DNA of 64,000 bases, taken from positions 42,501 through 106,500 of the forward strand of contig CAHIKZ030000838.1 of assembly GCA_903632075.3 (NCBI GenBank), in the 5' to 3' direction. A model generated the notes under the pieces. The model saw only the letters and a program-made list of their open reading frames with translations. It was not told where the DNA came from and ran no database searches. Positions 10,720 through 26,900 of the stretch are shown one piece after another. This DNA comes from Acanthosepion pharaonis (taxonomy: Eukaryota; Mollusca; Cephalopoda; Sepiida; Sepiidae). The translations under genes and the position numbers were made by a program. Position 1 is the stretch's first letter. Each line of letters starts with the position of its first letter.

Positions 10720-10795
10720 AGCCTTCATGGTAATGAAGCCTTCATGGTAATGATGTCTTCATGGTAATGAAGCCTTCATAGTAATGGTAATGGTA
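10720..10795 (+). repeat. 17-bp tandem repeat, 4 units
   Basis: Four units of AGCCTTCATGGTAATGA with small changes, then GTAATGGTAATGGTAA. The run lies just left of the large satellite but is unrelated to it in sequence. Confidence 0.85.
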
Positions 10796-10900
10796 AAATT
10801 AGCCGTTTCATTACAAGAAATATTCGGCATCCATAAAACGAAATTTTAGCGTTACTTTCTTTGATATATAAAAAAATCTCTTTTTAAAAAGATTTTCCAG

Positions 10901-13900
10901 GAAAATATACTTCCCAATTCCACTAAATATTATAGTTCTTTTTAATACTGATGGGAGTTTACTACCAAACATTATTGTTTTGGCTAATATGGAAAGTTAT
11001 AATCTTGATAGAAAAATATACTTCCCAATTCCACTAAATATTATAGTTCTTTTTTTAATACTGATGGGAGTTTACTACCAAACATTATTATTTTTGGCTA
11101 ATATGGAAAGTTATAATCTTCTTGATATTCCAGTTATAAAAAATATATAGTTCCTAATACTGAAGTTTTCCAAACTAAATAATCTTGATAGTTCTTTCTA
11201 ATACTGATGGGAGTTTACTACCAAACATTATTGTTTTGGCTAATGTGGACAGTTATAATCTTGATAGAAAAATATACTTCCCAATTCCACTAAATATTAT
11301 AGTTCTTTCTAATACTGATGGGAGTTTACTACCAAACATTATTGTTTTGGCTAATGTGGACAGTTATAATCTTGATAGAAAAATATACTTCCCAATTCCA
11401 CTAAATATTATAGTTCTTTCTAATACTGATGGGAGTTTACTACCAAACATTATTGTTTTTGGCTAATATGGAAAGTTATAATCTTTGATAGAAAAATATA
11501 CTTCCCAATTCCACTAAATATTATAGTTCTTTCTAATACTGATGGGAGTTTACTACCAAACATTATTGTTTTGGCTAATATGGAAAGTTATAATCTTGAT
11601 AGAAAAATATACTTCCCAATTCCACTAAATATTATAGTTCTTTCTAATACTGATGGGAGTTTACTACCAAACATTATTGTTTTATATGGAAAGTTATAAT
11701 TTGATAGAAAAATATACTTCCCAATTCCACTAAATATTATAGGATGGGAGTTTACTACCAAACAATTGTTTTCTTGATGGAAAGTTAAATCTTGATAGAA
11801 AAATATTCCCAATTCCACTAAATATTATAGTTCTTTCTAATACTGATGGGAGTTTACTACCAAACATTATTGTTTTGGCTAATATGGAAAGTTATAATCT
11901 TGATAGAAAATATACTTCCCAATTCCACTAAATATTATAGTTCTTTCTAATACTGATGGGAGTTTACTACCAAACATTATTGTTTTGGCTAATATGGAAA
12001 GTTATAATCTTGATAGAAAAATATACTTCCCAATTCCACTAAATATTATAGTTCTTTCTAATACTGATGGGAGTTTACTACCAAACATTATTGTTTTGGC
12101 TAATATGGAAAGTTACAATTTTGATAGAAAAATATACTTCCCAATTCCACTAAATATTATAGTTCTTTTTCTATGGGAGTTTACTGATGGGAGTTATAAT
12201 CTTGATTTACTATTCCCAAACATTATTGTTTTGGCTAATATGGAAAGTTATAATCTTGATAGAAAAATATACTTCCCAATTCCACTAAATATTATAGTTC
12301 TTTCTAATACTGATGGGAGTTTACTACCAAACATTATTGTTTTTGGCTAATATGGAAAGTTATAATCTTGATAGAAAATATACTTCCCAATTCCACAAAA
12401 TATTATAGTTCTTTCTAATACTGATGGGAGTTTACTACCAAACATTATTGTTTTGGCTAATATGGAAAGTTATAATCTTGATAGAAAATATACTTCCCAA
12501 TTCCACTAAATATTATAGTTCTTTCTTTGATAGTTTATACCAAACATTATTGATGGGTTATAATCTTGATAGAAAATATACTTCCCCAATTCACTAAATA
12601 TTATATTCTTTGATGGGGTTTACTACCAAACATTAAGCTAATATGGAAATCTTATAATCTTGATATACTTCCAAACAAAATCTTATAGAAAAATATTCTA
12701 ATTCCACTAAATATTATAGTTCTTTCCAAACATTATTGTTTTGGCTAATATGGAAAGTTAAATATTGATAGAAAATTCTTCCCAATTCCACTAAATATTA
12801 TAGTTCTTTCTGATGGGAGTTTACTACCAAACATTATTGTTTTGGCTAATATGGAAAGTTATAATCTTGATAGAAAAATATACTTCCCAATTCCACTAAA
12901 TATTATAGTTCTTTCTAATACTGATGGGAGTTTACTACCAAACATTATTGTTTTGGCTAATATGGAAAGTTATAATCTTGATAGAATCTTGATAGAAAAA
13001 TATATAGTTTCCCAATTCCACTAAATATTATAGTTATAGTTTTCTAATACTGATGGGAGTTTACTACCAAACATTATTGTTTTGGCTAATATGGAAAGTT
13101 ATATGGTTCTTTTTTGATAGAAAATATGTTTCCCAATTCCACTAAATATTATAGTTCTTTCTAATACTGATGGAGTTTACTACCAAACATTATTGTTTTG
13201 GCTAATATGGAAAGTTATAATCTTGATAGAAAATATACTTCCCAATTCCACTAAATATTATAGTTCTTTCTAATACTGATGGGAGTTTACTACCAAACAT
13301 TATTGTTTTGGCTAATATGGAAAGTTATAATCTTGATAGAAAAAATCCAATTCCACTAAATATTATAGTTCCCAATTCCACTAAATATTATAGTTCTTTC
13401 TAATACTGATGGGGTTTACTACCAAACATTATTGTTTTGGCTAATATGGAAAGTTATAATCTTGATAGAAAAAATATACTTCCCAATTCCACTAAATATT
13501 ATAGTTCTTTCTAATACTGATGGGAGTTACTACCAAACATTATTGTTTTTACTGATGGGAGTTTACTTCCCAATTCCACTAAATAAACATTGGATTGCAA
13601 AAATATTATTTTTGGCTAATATGGAAAGTTATAATCTTGATAGAAAAATATACTTCCCAATTCCACTAAATATTATAGTTCTTTCTAATACTGATGGGAG
13701 TTTACTACCAAACATTATTGTTTTGGCTAATGTGGAAAGTTATAATCTTGATAGAAAATATACTTCCCAATTCCACTAAATATTATAGTTCTTTTTTTTC
13801 TAATACTGATGGAGTTTACTACCAAACATTATTGTTTTGGCTAATATGGAAAGTTATAATCTTGATAGAAAATATACTTCCCAATTCCACTAAATATTAT

Positions 13901-16900
13901 AGTTCTTTCTAATACTGATGGGAGTTTACTACCAAACATTATTGTTTTGGCTAATATGGAAAGTTATAATCTTGATAGAAAATTGATATCAAAAAATACT
14001 GATGGGGAGTTTCCAAACATTATTGTTTTGGCTAATATGGAAAGTTATTCCACTAAATTCCATTATAGTTCTTTCTAATACTGATGGGAGTTTACTACCA
14101 AACATTATTGTTTTGGCTAATATGGAAAGTTATAATCTTGATAGAAAAATATACTTCCCAATTCCACTAAATATTATAGTTCTTTCTAATACTGATGGGA
14201 GTTTACTACCAAACATTATTGTTTTGGCTAATATGGAAAGTTATAATCTTGATAGAAAAATATACTTTAATTCCACTAAATATTATATTCCACTAAAAAT
14301 ATTATAGTTCCACTAAATATTATAGTTTTCTAATACTGATGGGAGTTTACTACCAAACATTATTGTTTTGGCTAATATGGAAAGTTATAATTTTGATGAA
14401 AAATAGTTTTACCAAACATTATTATTTTAGCTAATACTGAAAACTAACAAAATTATACTTTCCCAATTCCACTAAATATTATAGTTCTAATACTGATGGG
14501 GTTTACTACCAAACATTATTGTTTGGCTAATATGGAAAGTTATAATTTTGATAGAAAAATATACTTCCCAATTCCACTAAATATTATAGTTCTTTCTAAT
14601 ACTGATGGGAGTTTACTACCAAACATTATTGTTTTGGCTAATATGGAAAGTTATAATTTTGATAGAAAAATATAATTCTAATTCCACTAAATATTATAGT
14701 TCTTTCTAATACTGATGGGGGAGTTTACTACCAAAAAACATTATTGTTTTGGCTAATATTGAAAGTTATAATCTTGAGAGAAAAATATACTTCCCAATTC
14801 CACTAAATATTATAGTTCTTTTAATACTGATGGGAGTTTACTACCAAACATTATTGTTTTTGGCTAATATGGAAAGTTATAATTTTGATAGAAAATATAC
14901 TTCCCAATTCCACTAAATATTATAGTTCTTTCTAATACTGATGGGAGTTTACTACCAAACATTATTATTTTGGCTAATATGGAAAGTTATAATCTTGATA
15001 GAAAAATATACTTCCCAATTTTAAATATTATAGTTCTTTCTAATACTGATGGGAGTTTACTACCAAACATTATTGTTTTGGCTAATGTGGAAAGTTATAA
15101 TCTTGATAGAAAAAATCCCAATTCCACTAAATATTATAGTTTTCTAATACTGAAGTTTTCCAAACATTAAATAGTTTATAGTTCTTTCTAAATAATACTG
15201 ATGGGAGTTTACTACCAAACATTATTGTTTTGGCTAATATGGAAAGTTATAATCTTGATAGAAAAATACTTCCCAATTCTGTTAAATATTATAGTTCTTT
15301 TCTAATACTGATGGGAGTTTACTACCAAAACATTATTGTTTTGGCTATGGAAAGTTATAATCTTGATAGAAAAATATACTTATTAATTTTGGCTAAATAT
15401 TATAGTTCTTTATAATCTTGTTTACTAAGAAAACATTATTGTTTTGGCTAATATGGAAAGTTATAATCTTGAGAGAAAATATACTTCCCAATTCCACTAA
15501 ATATTATAGTTCTTTCTAATACTGATGGGAGTTTACTACCAAACATTATTGTTTTGGCTAATATGGAAAGTTATAATCTTGATAGAAAAATATACTTCCC
15601 AATTCCACTAAATATTATAGTTCTTTCTAATACTGATGGGAGTTTACTACCAAACATTATTGTTTTAGCTAATAATGTGGAAAGTTATAATCTTGATAGA
15701 AAAAAATATACTTCCCAATTCCACTAAATATTATAGTTCTTTTCTAATACTGATGGGAGTTTACTACCAAACATTATTGTTTTGGCTAATATGGAAAGTT
15801 ATAATCTTGATAGAAAAATATACTTCCCAATTCCACTAAATATTATAGTTCTTTCTAATACTGATGGGAGTTTACTACCAAACATTATTGTTTTGGCTAA
15901 TGTGGACAGTTATAATCTTGATAGTTCCCAATTCCACTAAATATATATAATACTTGTTTACTACCAAACATTATTTTGGCTAATATGGAAAGTTATATTT
16001 GATAGAAAAATATTCCCAATTCCACTAAATATTATAGTTCTTTTTAATACTGATGGAGTTTACTACCCAAACATTATTGTTTTGGCTAATATGGAAAGTT
16101 ATAATCTTGATAGAAAAATATACTTCCCAATTCCACTAAATATTATAGTTCTTTTTAATACTGATGGAGAGTTTACTACCAAACATTATTGTTTTGGCTA
16201 ATATGGAAAGTTATAATCTTGATAGAAAAAATATACTTTAATTCCACTAAATATTATAGTTCTTTCTAATACTGATGGGGAAAGTTATAATCTTGATAAA
16301 AAATACTTCCCAATTCCACTAAATATTATAGTTCTTTCTAATACTGATGGGAGTTTACTACCAAACATTATTGTTTTTAATATGGAAAGTTATAATCTTG
16401 ATAGAAAAAAATCCCAATCCACTAAATATTATAGTTCTTCTTAATACTGATGGGAGTTTATTCACTAAATAATTTTATAGTTCCCAATTTCCACTAAATA
16501 TTATAATACTGATGGGAGTTTACTACCAAACATTATTGTTTTGGCTAATGTGGACAGTTATAATCTTGATAGAAAAAATATACTTCCCAATTCCACTAAA
16601 TATTATAGTTCTTTCTAATACTGATGGGAGTTTACTACCAAACATTATTGTTTTGGCTAATGTGGAAAGTTATAATTTTGATAAAAAAATATACTTCCCA
16701 ATTCCACTAAAATTATAGTTCTTTTTAATACTGTGGGGGTTTACTACCAAACATTATTGTTTTGGGAGTTATAATTTGATAGAAAAAATACTTCCCAAAC
16801 TAAATATTATAGTTCTTTTTTTTTTGGGGGTTTACTACCAAACATTATTTTGGCTAATATGGAAAGTTATAATCTTGATAGAAAAATATATTCCCAATTC

Positions 16901-19900
16901 CACTAAATATTATAGTTCTTTCTAATACTGATGGGAGTTTACTACCAAACATTATTGTTTTTGGCTAATATGGAAAGTTATAATCTTGATGAAAAATATA
17001 CTCCCAATTCCACTAAATATTATAGTTCTTTCTAATACTGATGGGAGTTTACTACCAAACATTATTATTTTTGGCTATGGAAAGTTATAATCTTGATAGA
17101 AAATATACTTCCCAATTCCACTAAATATTATAGTTCTTTTTACTGATGGGGTTTACCAAACATTATTGATGTTATAATCTTGGAAAATATACTTTAATTC
17201 CACTAAAAATATTATAGTTTACTGATGGGGTTTACTACCAAACAACATTAATGTGGACAGTTATAATCTTGAAAAATATACCCAAATTCATAAATATTAT
17301 AGTTCTTAATATGTTTACTACCAAACATTATTGTTTTAATAATATGGAAAGTTATAATCTTTGAAAAATATACTTCCAATTCCACTAAATATTATAGTTC
17401 TTTTCTAAAATGGGAGTTTACTACCAAACATTATTGTTTTCTAGAAAATATACTTCCCAATTCCACTAAATATTATAGTTCTTTCTAATACTGATGGGGA
17501 GTTTACTACCAAAACATTATTGTTTTGGCTAATATGGAAAGTTATAATCTTGATAGAAAATATCCCTAATTCCACAAATATTATAGTTCTTTTTCTACAT
17601 ACTGATGGTTATAATCTTTGATAGAAAAAAATTACTCCACTAAATAAACATGATGGGGAGTTTACTACCAAATTATTGTTTTGGCTAATATGGAAAGTTA
17701 TAATCTTGATAGAAAAATATACTTCCCAATTCCACTAAATATTATAGTTCTTTCTAATACTGATGGGAGTTTACTATAAACATTATTGTTTTGGCTAATA
17801 TGGAAGTTATAATCTTGATAGAAAAAAATATACTCCCAATTCCACTAAATATTATAGTTCTTTCTAATACTGATGGGAGTTTACTACCAAACATTATTAT
17901 TTTGGCTAATATGGAAAGTTATAATCTTGATAGAAAAATATACTCCCAATTCCACTAAATATTATAGTTCTTTCTAATACTGATGGGAGTTTACTACCAA
18001 ACATTATTGTTTTAGCTAATGTGGACAGTTATAATCTTGATAGAAAATATACTTCCCAATTCCACTAAATATTATAGTTCTTTCTAATACTGATGGGAGT
18101 TTACTGCAAACATTAAATTTATTATAGTTCATACTTCCCAAATATTATAGTTCTTTCTAATACTGATGGGGAGTTTACTACCAAACATTATTTTTTGGCT
18201 AATATGGAAAGTTATAATCTTGATAGAAAAATATACTTCCCAATTCCACTAAATATTATAGTTCTTTTTCTAATACTGATGGAGTTTCAAACTAGTTCTT
18301 TCAAACATTATTGTTTTGGCTAATATGGAAAGTTATAATCTTGATAGAAAAAATATACTTCCCAATTCCACTAAATATTATAGTTCTTTCTAATACTGAT
18401 GGGAGTTTACTACCAAACATTATTATTTTTGGCTAATATGGAAAGTTATAATCTTGATAGAAAAAATATACTTCCCAATTCCACTAAATATTATAGTTCT
18501 TTTCTAATACTGATGGAGTTTACTACCAAACCATTGTTTTGGCTAATTGGAAAGTTATAATTGTTTTGGCTTTAATATGATGGAGTTACTACCAAACATT
18601 AAGTTATAATCTTGATAGAAAAATATACTCCCAATTCCACTAAATATTATAGTTCTTTCTAATACTGAAGTTTTCCACTAATATGGAAAGTTATAATCTT
18701 GATAGAAAAAATATTTAATTTAAATATTATACTAATACTGGGAGTTTACTACCAAACATTATTGTTTTGGCTAATATGGAAAGTTATAATCTTGATAGAA
18801 AATAATCCCAATTCCATAAATAAAATGATGGCTTTACCAAACATTATTCTAATATAAAAGTTATAATCTTGATAGTTCCCAATTCCACTAAAAATATTAT
18901 AGTTCTTTCTAATACTGATGGGAGTTTACTACCAAACATTATTGTTTTGGCTAATATGGAAAGTTATAATCTTGATAGAAAAAATATACTTCCCAATTCC
19001 ACTAAATATTAAGTTATTGATGGAGTTTACTACCAAACATTATTGTTTTGGCTAATATGGAAAGTTATAATCTTGATAGAAAAATATACTTCCCAATTCC
19101 ACTAAATATTATAGTTCATTATTGTTTGGCTAATAATATCTTGGGAGTTACTAATTCCAAAATTATTTGTTTTGGCTACATTATTGGAAAGTTATAATCT
19201 TGATAGAAAAATATACTTCCCAATTCCACTAAATATTATAGTTCTTTCTAATACTGATGGGGTTTACTACCAAACATTATTGTTTTGCTAATATGGAAAG
19301 TTATAATCTTGATAGAAAAATATACTTCCCAAACTAAATATTATTGTTTTGGGAGTTTACTACCAAACATTATTGTTTTGGCTATGGAAAGTTATAATCT
19401 TGATAGAAAATATATACTTCCCAATTCCACTAAAATATTATAGTTTACTACCAAACATTATTGTTTTGGCTAATGTAGGAAAGTTATAATCTTGATAGAA
19501 AACTAATATAGTTCTTTCTAATACTGATGGAGTTTCCAAAACTAAATATTAATCTTGAGTTCTTCTAAATTATAGTTCTTTCTAATACTGATGGGAGTTT
19601 ACTACCAAACATTATTGTTTTAGCTAATATGGAAAGTTATAATCTTGATAGAAAAAATATACTTCCCAATTCCACTAAATATTATAGTTCTTTCTAATAC
19701 TGATGGAGTTTACTACCAAACATTATTGTTTTGGCTAATATGGAAAGTTATAATCTTGATAGAAAAATATACTTCCCAATTCCACTAAATATTATAGTTC
19801 TTTCTAATACTGATGGGAGTTTACTGCAAACATTATTGTTTTGGCTAATATGAAAGTTATAATCTTGATAGAAAAATATACTTCCCAATTCCACTAAATA

Positions 19901-22900
19901 TTATAGTTCTTTCTTGATATACTGATGGGATCTTGTTTTACTACCAAACATTATTGTTTTAGTTTACTAATGTGGAAAGTTATAATCTTGATAGAAAATA
20001 TACTTCCCAATTCCACTAAATATTATAGTTCTTTTTCTAATACTGATGGGGTTTACTACCAAACATTATTGTTTTGGCTAATGGACTGATGGGGAGTTAT
20101 TAATTTTGATATGAAGTTATAATCTTGATAAAATATACTTCCCAATTCCTAAATATTATAGTTCTTTCTAATACTGATGGGGTTTACTACCAAACATTAT
20201 TGTTTTGGCTAATATGGAAAGTTATAATCTTGATAGAAAAATATACTTCCTAATTCCACTAAATATTATAGTTCTTTCTATACTGATGGGGTTTACTACC
20301 AAACATTATTGTTTTGGCTAATATGGAAAGTTATAATCTTGATAGAAAAATATACTTCCCAATTCCACTAAATATTAGGTAGTTCTTTTTAATACTGATG
20401 GGAGTTTACTACCAAACATTATTGTTTGGCTAATGTGGAAAGTTATAATCTTGATAAAAAATATACTTCCCAATTCCACTAAATATTATAGTTCTTTTTT
20501 AATACTGATGGGAGTTTACTACCAAACATTATTATTTTGGCTAATATGGAAAGTTATAATCTTGATAGAAAATATACTTCCAATTCCACTAAATATTATA
20601 GTTCTTTTTAATACTGATGGGAGTTTACTGCAAACATTATTGTTTTTGGCTAATATGGAAAGTTATAATCTTGATGAAAAATATACTTCCCAATTCCACT
20701 AAATATTATAGTTCTTTCTAATACTGATGGGAGTTTACTACCAAACATTATTGTTTTGTGAGTTCTTTCTAATACTAAATATTATAGCAATAGTGATGGA
20801 GTTTACCAAAACAATTTTGATAGTTATAAAAATTCCACTAAATATTATAGTTCTTTCTAATACTGATGGGATTTTACTACCAAACATTATTGTTTTGGCT
20901 AATATGGAAAGTTATAATCTTGATAGAAAAATATACTTCCCAATTCCACTAAATATTATAGTTCTTTCTAATTGATGGGAGTTTACTATACAAACATTAT
21001 TGTTTTACCAAACATTAATATGGAAAGTTATAATCTTGATAAAAAAATTCCTAATTCCACTAAATATTATAGTTCTTTTAATACTGATGGAGTTTATCAC
21101 CAAACATTATTGTTTTTAGCTAATATGGAAAGTTATAATCTTGATAGAAAAATATACTTCCCCAATTCACTAAAATATAGTTCTTTCTAATACTGATGAT
21201 AGAAAGTTTACTACCAAACATTATTGTTTTTGGCTAATATTGGACAGTTATAATCTTGATAGAAAATATACTTCCTAATTCCACTAAATATTATAGTTCT
21301 TTTCTACTGATGGGGAGTTTACTACCAAACATTATTGTTTTGGCTAATATGGACAGTTATAATCTTGATAGAAAAATATACTTCCCAATTCCACCAAATA
21401 TTATAGTTCTTTTTAATACTGATGGGAGTTTACTACTAAAAACATTATTGTTTTGGCTAATAAAAGTTATAATCTTGGAAAATATACTTCAATTCACTAA
21501 ATATTATAGTTCTTTTAATACTGATGGGAGTTTTTACCAAACATTATTGTTTGGCTAATATGGAAAGTTATAATCTTGATAGAAAAATATCTTTAATTCA
21601 CTAAATATTATAGTTCTTTCTGATGATGGGAGTTTACTACCAAACATTATTGTTTTGGCTAATATGGAAAGTTATAATCTTGATAGAAAAATATACTTCC
21701 CAATTCCCACTAAATATTATAGTTCTTTCTAATACTGATGGGAGTTTACTACCAAACATTATTTGTTTTGGCTAATATGGAACAGTTATAATCTTGATAG
21801 AAAAAAATATACTTCCAATTCCACTAAATATTATAGTTCTTTCTAATACTGATGGGAGTTTACTACCAAACATTATTGTTTTGGCTAATGTGGAAATTTA
21901 TAATCTTGATAGAAAAATATACTTTTAATTCCACTAAATATTATAGTTCTTTTAATACTGATGGGAGTTTTACCAAACATTATTGTTTTGGCTAATATGG
22001 AAAGTTATAAATCTTGATAGAAAAATATACTCCCAATTCCACTAAATATTATAGTTCTTCAATATTGATGGGAGTTTACTACCAAACATTATTGTTTTGG
22101 CTAACATGGAAAGTTATAATCTTGATAGAAAAATATACTTCAAATTCCACTAAATATTATAGTTCTCTTAATACTGATGGAGTTTACTACCTCAAACATT
22201 ATTGTTTTGGCTAATGTGGACAGTTATAATCTTGATAGAAAAATATACTTCCCAATTCCACTAAATATTATAGTTCTTTTTACTGATGTGGAGAGTCACC
22301 AAACATTATGGGGAATTGGAAAGTTTAATCTTGATAAAAAAAACATTATTGTTTGTTCTTTAATGTGGAATTTTACCAAACATTCTTGATGAAAAAATAT
22401 AGAAAAATTCCACTAAATATTATAGTTCTTTCTAATACTGATGGGTTTAATCTTGATAGAAAAACATTAATTCCACTTTACCTAATATGAAAGTTTATCA
22501 TCAAACATTACAAACTAATGGAAAGTTATATCTTGAAAATACTGGAATTCCACTAAATATTATAGTTTGTTCTAATACTGATGGGAGTTTACTAAAAAAG
22601 TTATAATCTTGATAGAAAATATATAATTCCACTAAATATTATAGTTCTTTCTAATACTGGATGGGAGTTTACTACCAAACATTATTGTTTTGGCTAATGT
22701 GAAATTTATAATCTTGATAGAAAAATATAATTCCCAATTCCACTGGGTAAATATTATAGTTCTTTTTTAATACTGATGGGGAGTTTACTACCAAACATTA
22801 ACTAATATGGAAGTTATAATCTTGATAGAAAAATATACTTCCCCAATTCATAAATATTATAGTTCTTTTAATACTGATGGAGTTTACTACCAAACATTAG

Positions 22901-23900
22901 CTAAAAGTTATAATCTTGATAGAAAAAATATTCTTCCCAATTCCACTAAATATTATAGTTCTTTCTAATACTGATGGGAGTTTACTACCAAACATTATTG
23001 TTTTGGCTAATGTGGACAGTTATAATCTTGATAGAAAAAATATACTTCCCAATTCACTAAATATTATAGTTCTATTTTCTAAAACATTGTTTGATGAGTT
23101 ATAATCTTGACCAAAACATTATTGTTTTTATAGTTCTTTTCTAATGTGGACCAAACATTATTTTTTTAAATCTTGATAGAAAAATATGCTTTAATTCCAT
23201 TAAATATTATAGTTCTTTCTAATACTGATGGGGTTTACTACCAAACATTATTGTTTTAGCTAATATGGAAAGTTATAATCTTGATAGAAAAAATATCTCA
23301 ATTCCACTAAATATTATAGTTCTTTCTAATACTGATGGGTTTACTACCAAACATTATTGTTTTTTGGCTAATGTGGAAAGTTTCATAATCTTGATAGAAA
23401 ATATATAAATTCCCTAAATATTATAGTTCTTTCTAATACTGATGGGAGTTTTACTACCAAAACTTATTATTGTTATAATCTTTGAAAAATATACTTCCCA
23501 ATTCCACTAAATATTATAGTTCTTTCTAATACTGAAGTTTACTACCAAACAGATTATTGTTTAGCTAATATTATAATCTTGATAGAAAAATATACTTCCC
23601 AATTCACTAAATATTATAGTTCTTTCTAATACTGATGGAGTTTACTACCAAACATTATTGTTTTGGCTAATATGGAAAGTTATAATCTTGATAGAAAATA
23701 TACTTCCAATTCACTAAATATTATAGTTCTTCTAATACTGATGGGAGTTTACTGCAAACATTATTGTTTGGCTAATATGGAAAGTTATAATCTTGATAGA
23801 AAAAATATACTTCCCCAATTCCACTAAATATTTTTTAATACTGATGGGAGTTTACTACCAAACATTATTGTTTTTAATATGGATTTTAATCTTGATGAAA
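10901..23900 (+). repeat. Satellite A, left block (111-bp unit)
   Basis: Head-to-tail units with a 111-bp period, measured directly between identical positions (e.g. 11281 to 11392). Landmarks in order are TTCCCAATTCCACTAAATAT, TAATACTGATGGGAGTTTAC, CAAACATTATTGTTTTGGCT and ATGGAAAGTTATAATCTTGA. A recurring variant has TGTGGACAG in place of TATGGAAAG. All units point the same way. Most are full-length, but many carry 1-3 base indels in T, A or G runs, and some patches (12520-12780, 17140-17340, 22270-22560) are scrambled or truncated. Because 111 is 37 codons, units without indels keep one frame open; this is not evidence of coding, since indels break it every few units. No RNA gene or promoter is seen inside. 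Confidence 0.97.
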
Positions 23901-26900
23901 AGTGTCACAATCTCCTTTAAAATATTATAGTTTTTCTAATACTGACCAGTTTCACAAAACTTTTTATTGTTTTGATTTTCATACTACCAGTGTTATAATC
24001 TTGATTTAAAAATATTTACAATTCCACTAAATATTATAGTTCTTTTTAATACTGATTGGGAGTTTACTACCAAACATTATTGTTTTTACTAATGGAAAGT
24101 TATAATCTTTGATAGAAAAATATACTTACCAGTGTCTAAATTTTATAGTTCTGATTTTAATACTGACCAGTGTCTACCAAACATTATTGTTTTTAATACT
24201 GAGTTTAATCTTGATACCAGTGTCACAATTCCACTTTTATAGTACTGATTTTCTACCACCAGTTTACAATCAAACTTTTTAATTGTTTTTCAATGTGACA
24301 GTTCATAATCTTTTTAGAAAAACTGATTTTCATTCCACCAGTATTATAGTTCTTTTTAATACTGATTTTTTCATACTACCAGTGTCACAATCTCTTTTTA
24401 ATACTGATTTCATACTACCAGTGTCACAATCTCTTTTTAATACTGATTTTCATACTACCAGTGTCACAATCTCTTTTTAATACTGATTTTCATACTACCA
24501 GTGTCACAATCTCTTTTTTTAATACTGATTTTCATACTACCAGTGTCACAACTATAGTTTTAATACTGATTTTCATACTACCAGTGTCACAGAAAATTTT
24601 TAATACTGATTTTCATACTACCAGTGTCACAATCTTTTTTAATACTGATTTTCATATACTACCAGTGTCACAATCTCTTTTAATACTGATTTTCATACTA
24701 CCAGTGTCACAATCTCTTTTTAAATATTTGATTTTCATACTACCAGTGTCACAATCTCTTTTTAATACTGATTTTCATACTACCAGTGTCACAATCTCTT
24801 TTTAATACTGATTTTCATACTACCAGTGTCACAATCTCTTTTTAATACTGATTTTCATACTACCAGTGTCACAATCTCTTTTTAATACTGATTTTCATAC
24901 TACCAGTGTCACAATCTCTTTTTAATACTGATTTTCATACTACCAGTGTCACAATCTCTTTTTAATACTGATTTTCATTCATACTACCAGTGTCACAATC
25001 TCTTTTTAATACTGATTTTCATACTACCAGTGTCCAATGTTTTTTAATACTTTTTTAATACTGATTTTCATACTTTTTTTATACTGATTTTAATACTACC
25101 AGTGTCACAATCTTTGATAATACTGATTTTCATACTACCAGTGTCACAATCTCTTTTAATACTGATTTTCATACTACCAGTGTCACAATTCTTTTTAATA
25201 CTGATTTTTTCATACTACCAGTGTCACAATCTCTTTTTAATACTGATTTTCATACTACCAGTGTCACAATCTTCTTTTTAATACTGATTTTCATACTACC
25301 AGTGTCACAATTTTCTTTTAATACTGATTTTCATACTACCAGTGTCACAATCTTTTTTTAATACTGATTTTCATACTACCAGTGTCACAATCTCTTTTAA
25401 TACTGATTTTCATACTACCAGTGTCACAATCTCTTTTTAATACTGATTTTCATACTACCAGTGTCACAATTATAGTTTTTAATACTGATTTTCATACTAC
25501 CAGTGTCACAATCTCTTTTTAATACTGATTTTCATACTACCAGTGTCACAATCTCTTTTTTAATACTGATTTTCATACTACCAGTGTCACAATCTCTTTT
25601 TAATGTTTGATTTTTTCATACAATCTCTTTTAATAAAATCTCTTTTTTACTAAATTTTACTACCAGTGTCACAATCTCTTTTTAATACTGATTTTCATAC
25701 TACCAGTGTCACAATCTCTTTTTAATACTGATTTTCATACTACCAGTGTCACAACAATTTTTAATACTGATTTTCATACTACCAGTGTCACAATCTCTTT
25801 TAATACTGATTTTCATACTACCAGTGTCACAATCTCTTTTTAATACTGATTTTCATTATTGTTTTACCAGTGTCACAATCTCTTTTTAATACTGATTTTC
25901 ATACTACCAGTGTCACAATCTAATTTTAATAATCTTGATTTTCATACTACCAGTGTCACAAGTTTCTCTTTTAATACTGATTTTCACTTGATGATACCAG
26001 TGTCACAATCTCTTTTTAATACTGATTTTCATACCAGTGTCCAGTGTTTTAATCTCTTTTAATAATACCAGTTCACAGTTCTTTTAATACTGATTTTCAT
26101 CATACCAATCTCTTTTAATACTGATTTTCATACTACCAGTGTCACAATCTTTTTTTAATACCAGTTTTCATACTACCAGTGTCACAATCTCTTTTAATAC
26201 TGATTTTCATACCACCAGTGTCACAATCTCTTTTAATACTGATTTTCATACTACCAGTGTCACAATCTCTTTTTTAATACTGATTTTTCATACTACCAGT
26301 GTCACAATCTCTTTTTAATACTGATTTTCATACTACCAGTGTCACAATCATTTTAATACTGATTTTTTTCATACTACCAGTGTCACAATCTTTTTAATAC
26401 TGATTTTCATACTACCAGTGTCACAATCTCTTTTTAATACTGATTTTCATACTACCAGTGTCACAACTTTTTAATACTGATTTTTCATACTACCAGTGTC
26501 ACAATCTCTTTTTAATAAAATTTTCATACTACCAGTGTCACAATCTCTTTTTAATACTGATTTTCATACTACCAGTGTCACAATCTCTGTTTTTTAATAC
26601 TGATTTTCATACTACCAGTGTCACTAAATCTCTTTTTAATACTGATTTTCATACTACCAGTGTCACAATCTCTTTTAATCTTTTTAATAATATTCTTTTC
26701 CTTCCACCAGTGTCACAATCTCTTTTTTTCATATACCAGATTTTTTAATACTACCAGTGTCACAATCTCTTTTTAATACTGATTTTCATACTACCAGTGT
26801 CACAATCTTTTTAATACTGATTTTCATACTACCATTTTCATACACAATCTCTTTTTAATACTGATTTTCATACTACCAGTGTCACAATCTCTTTTTAATA

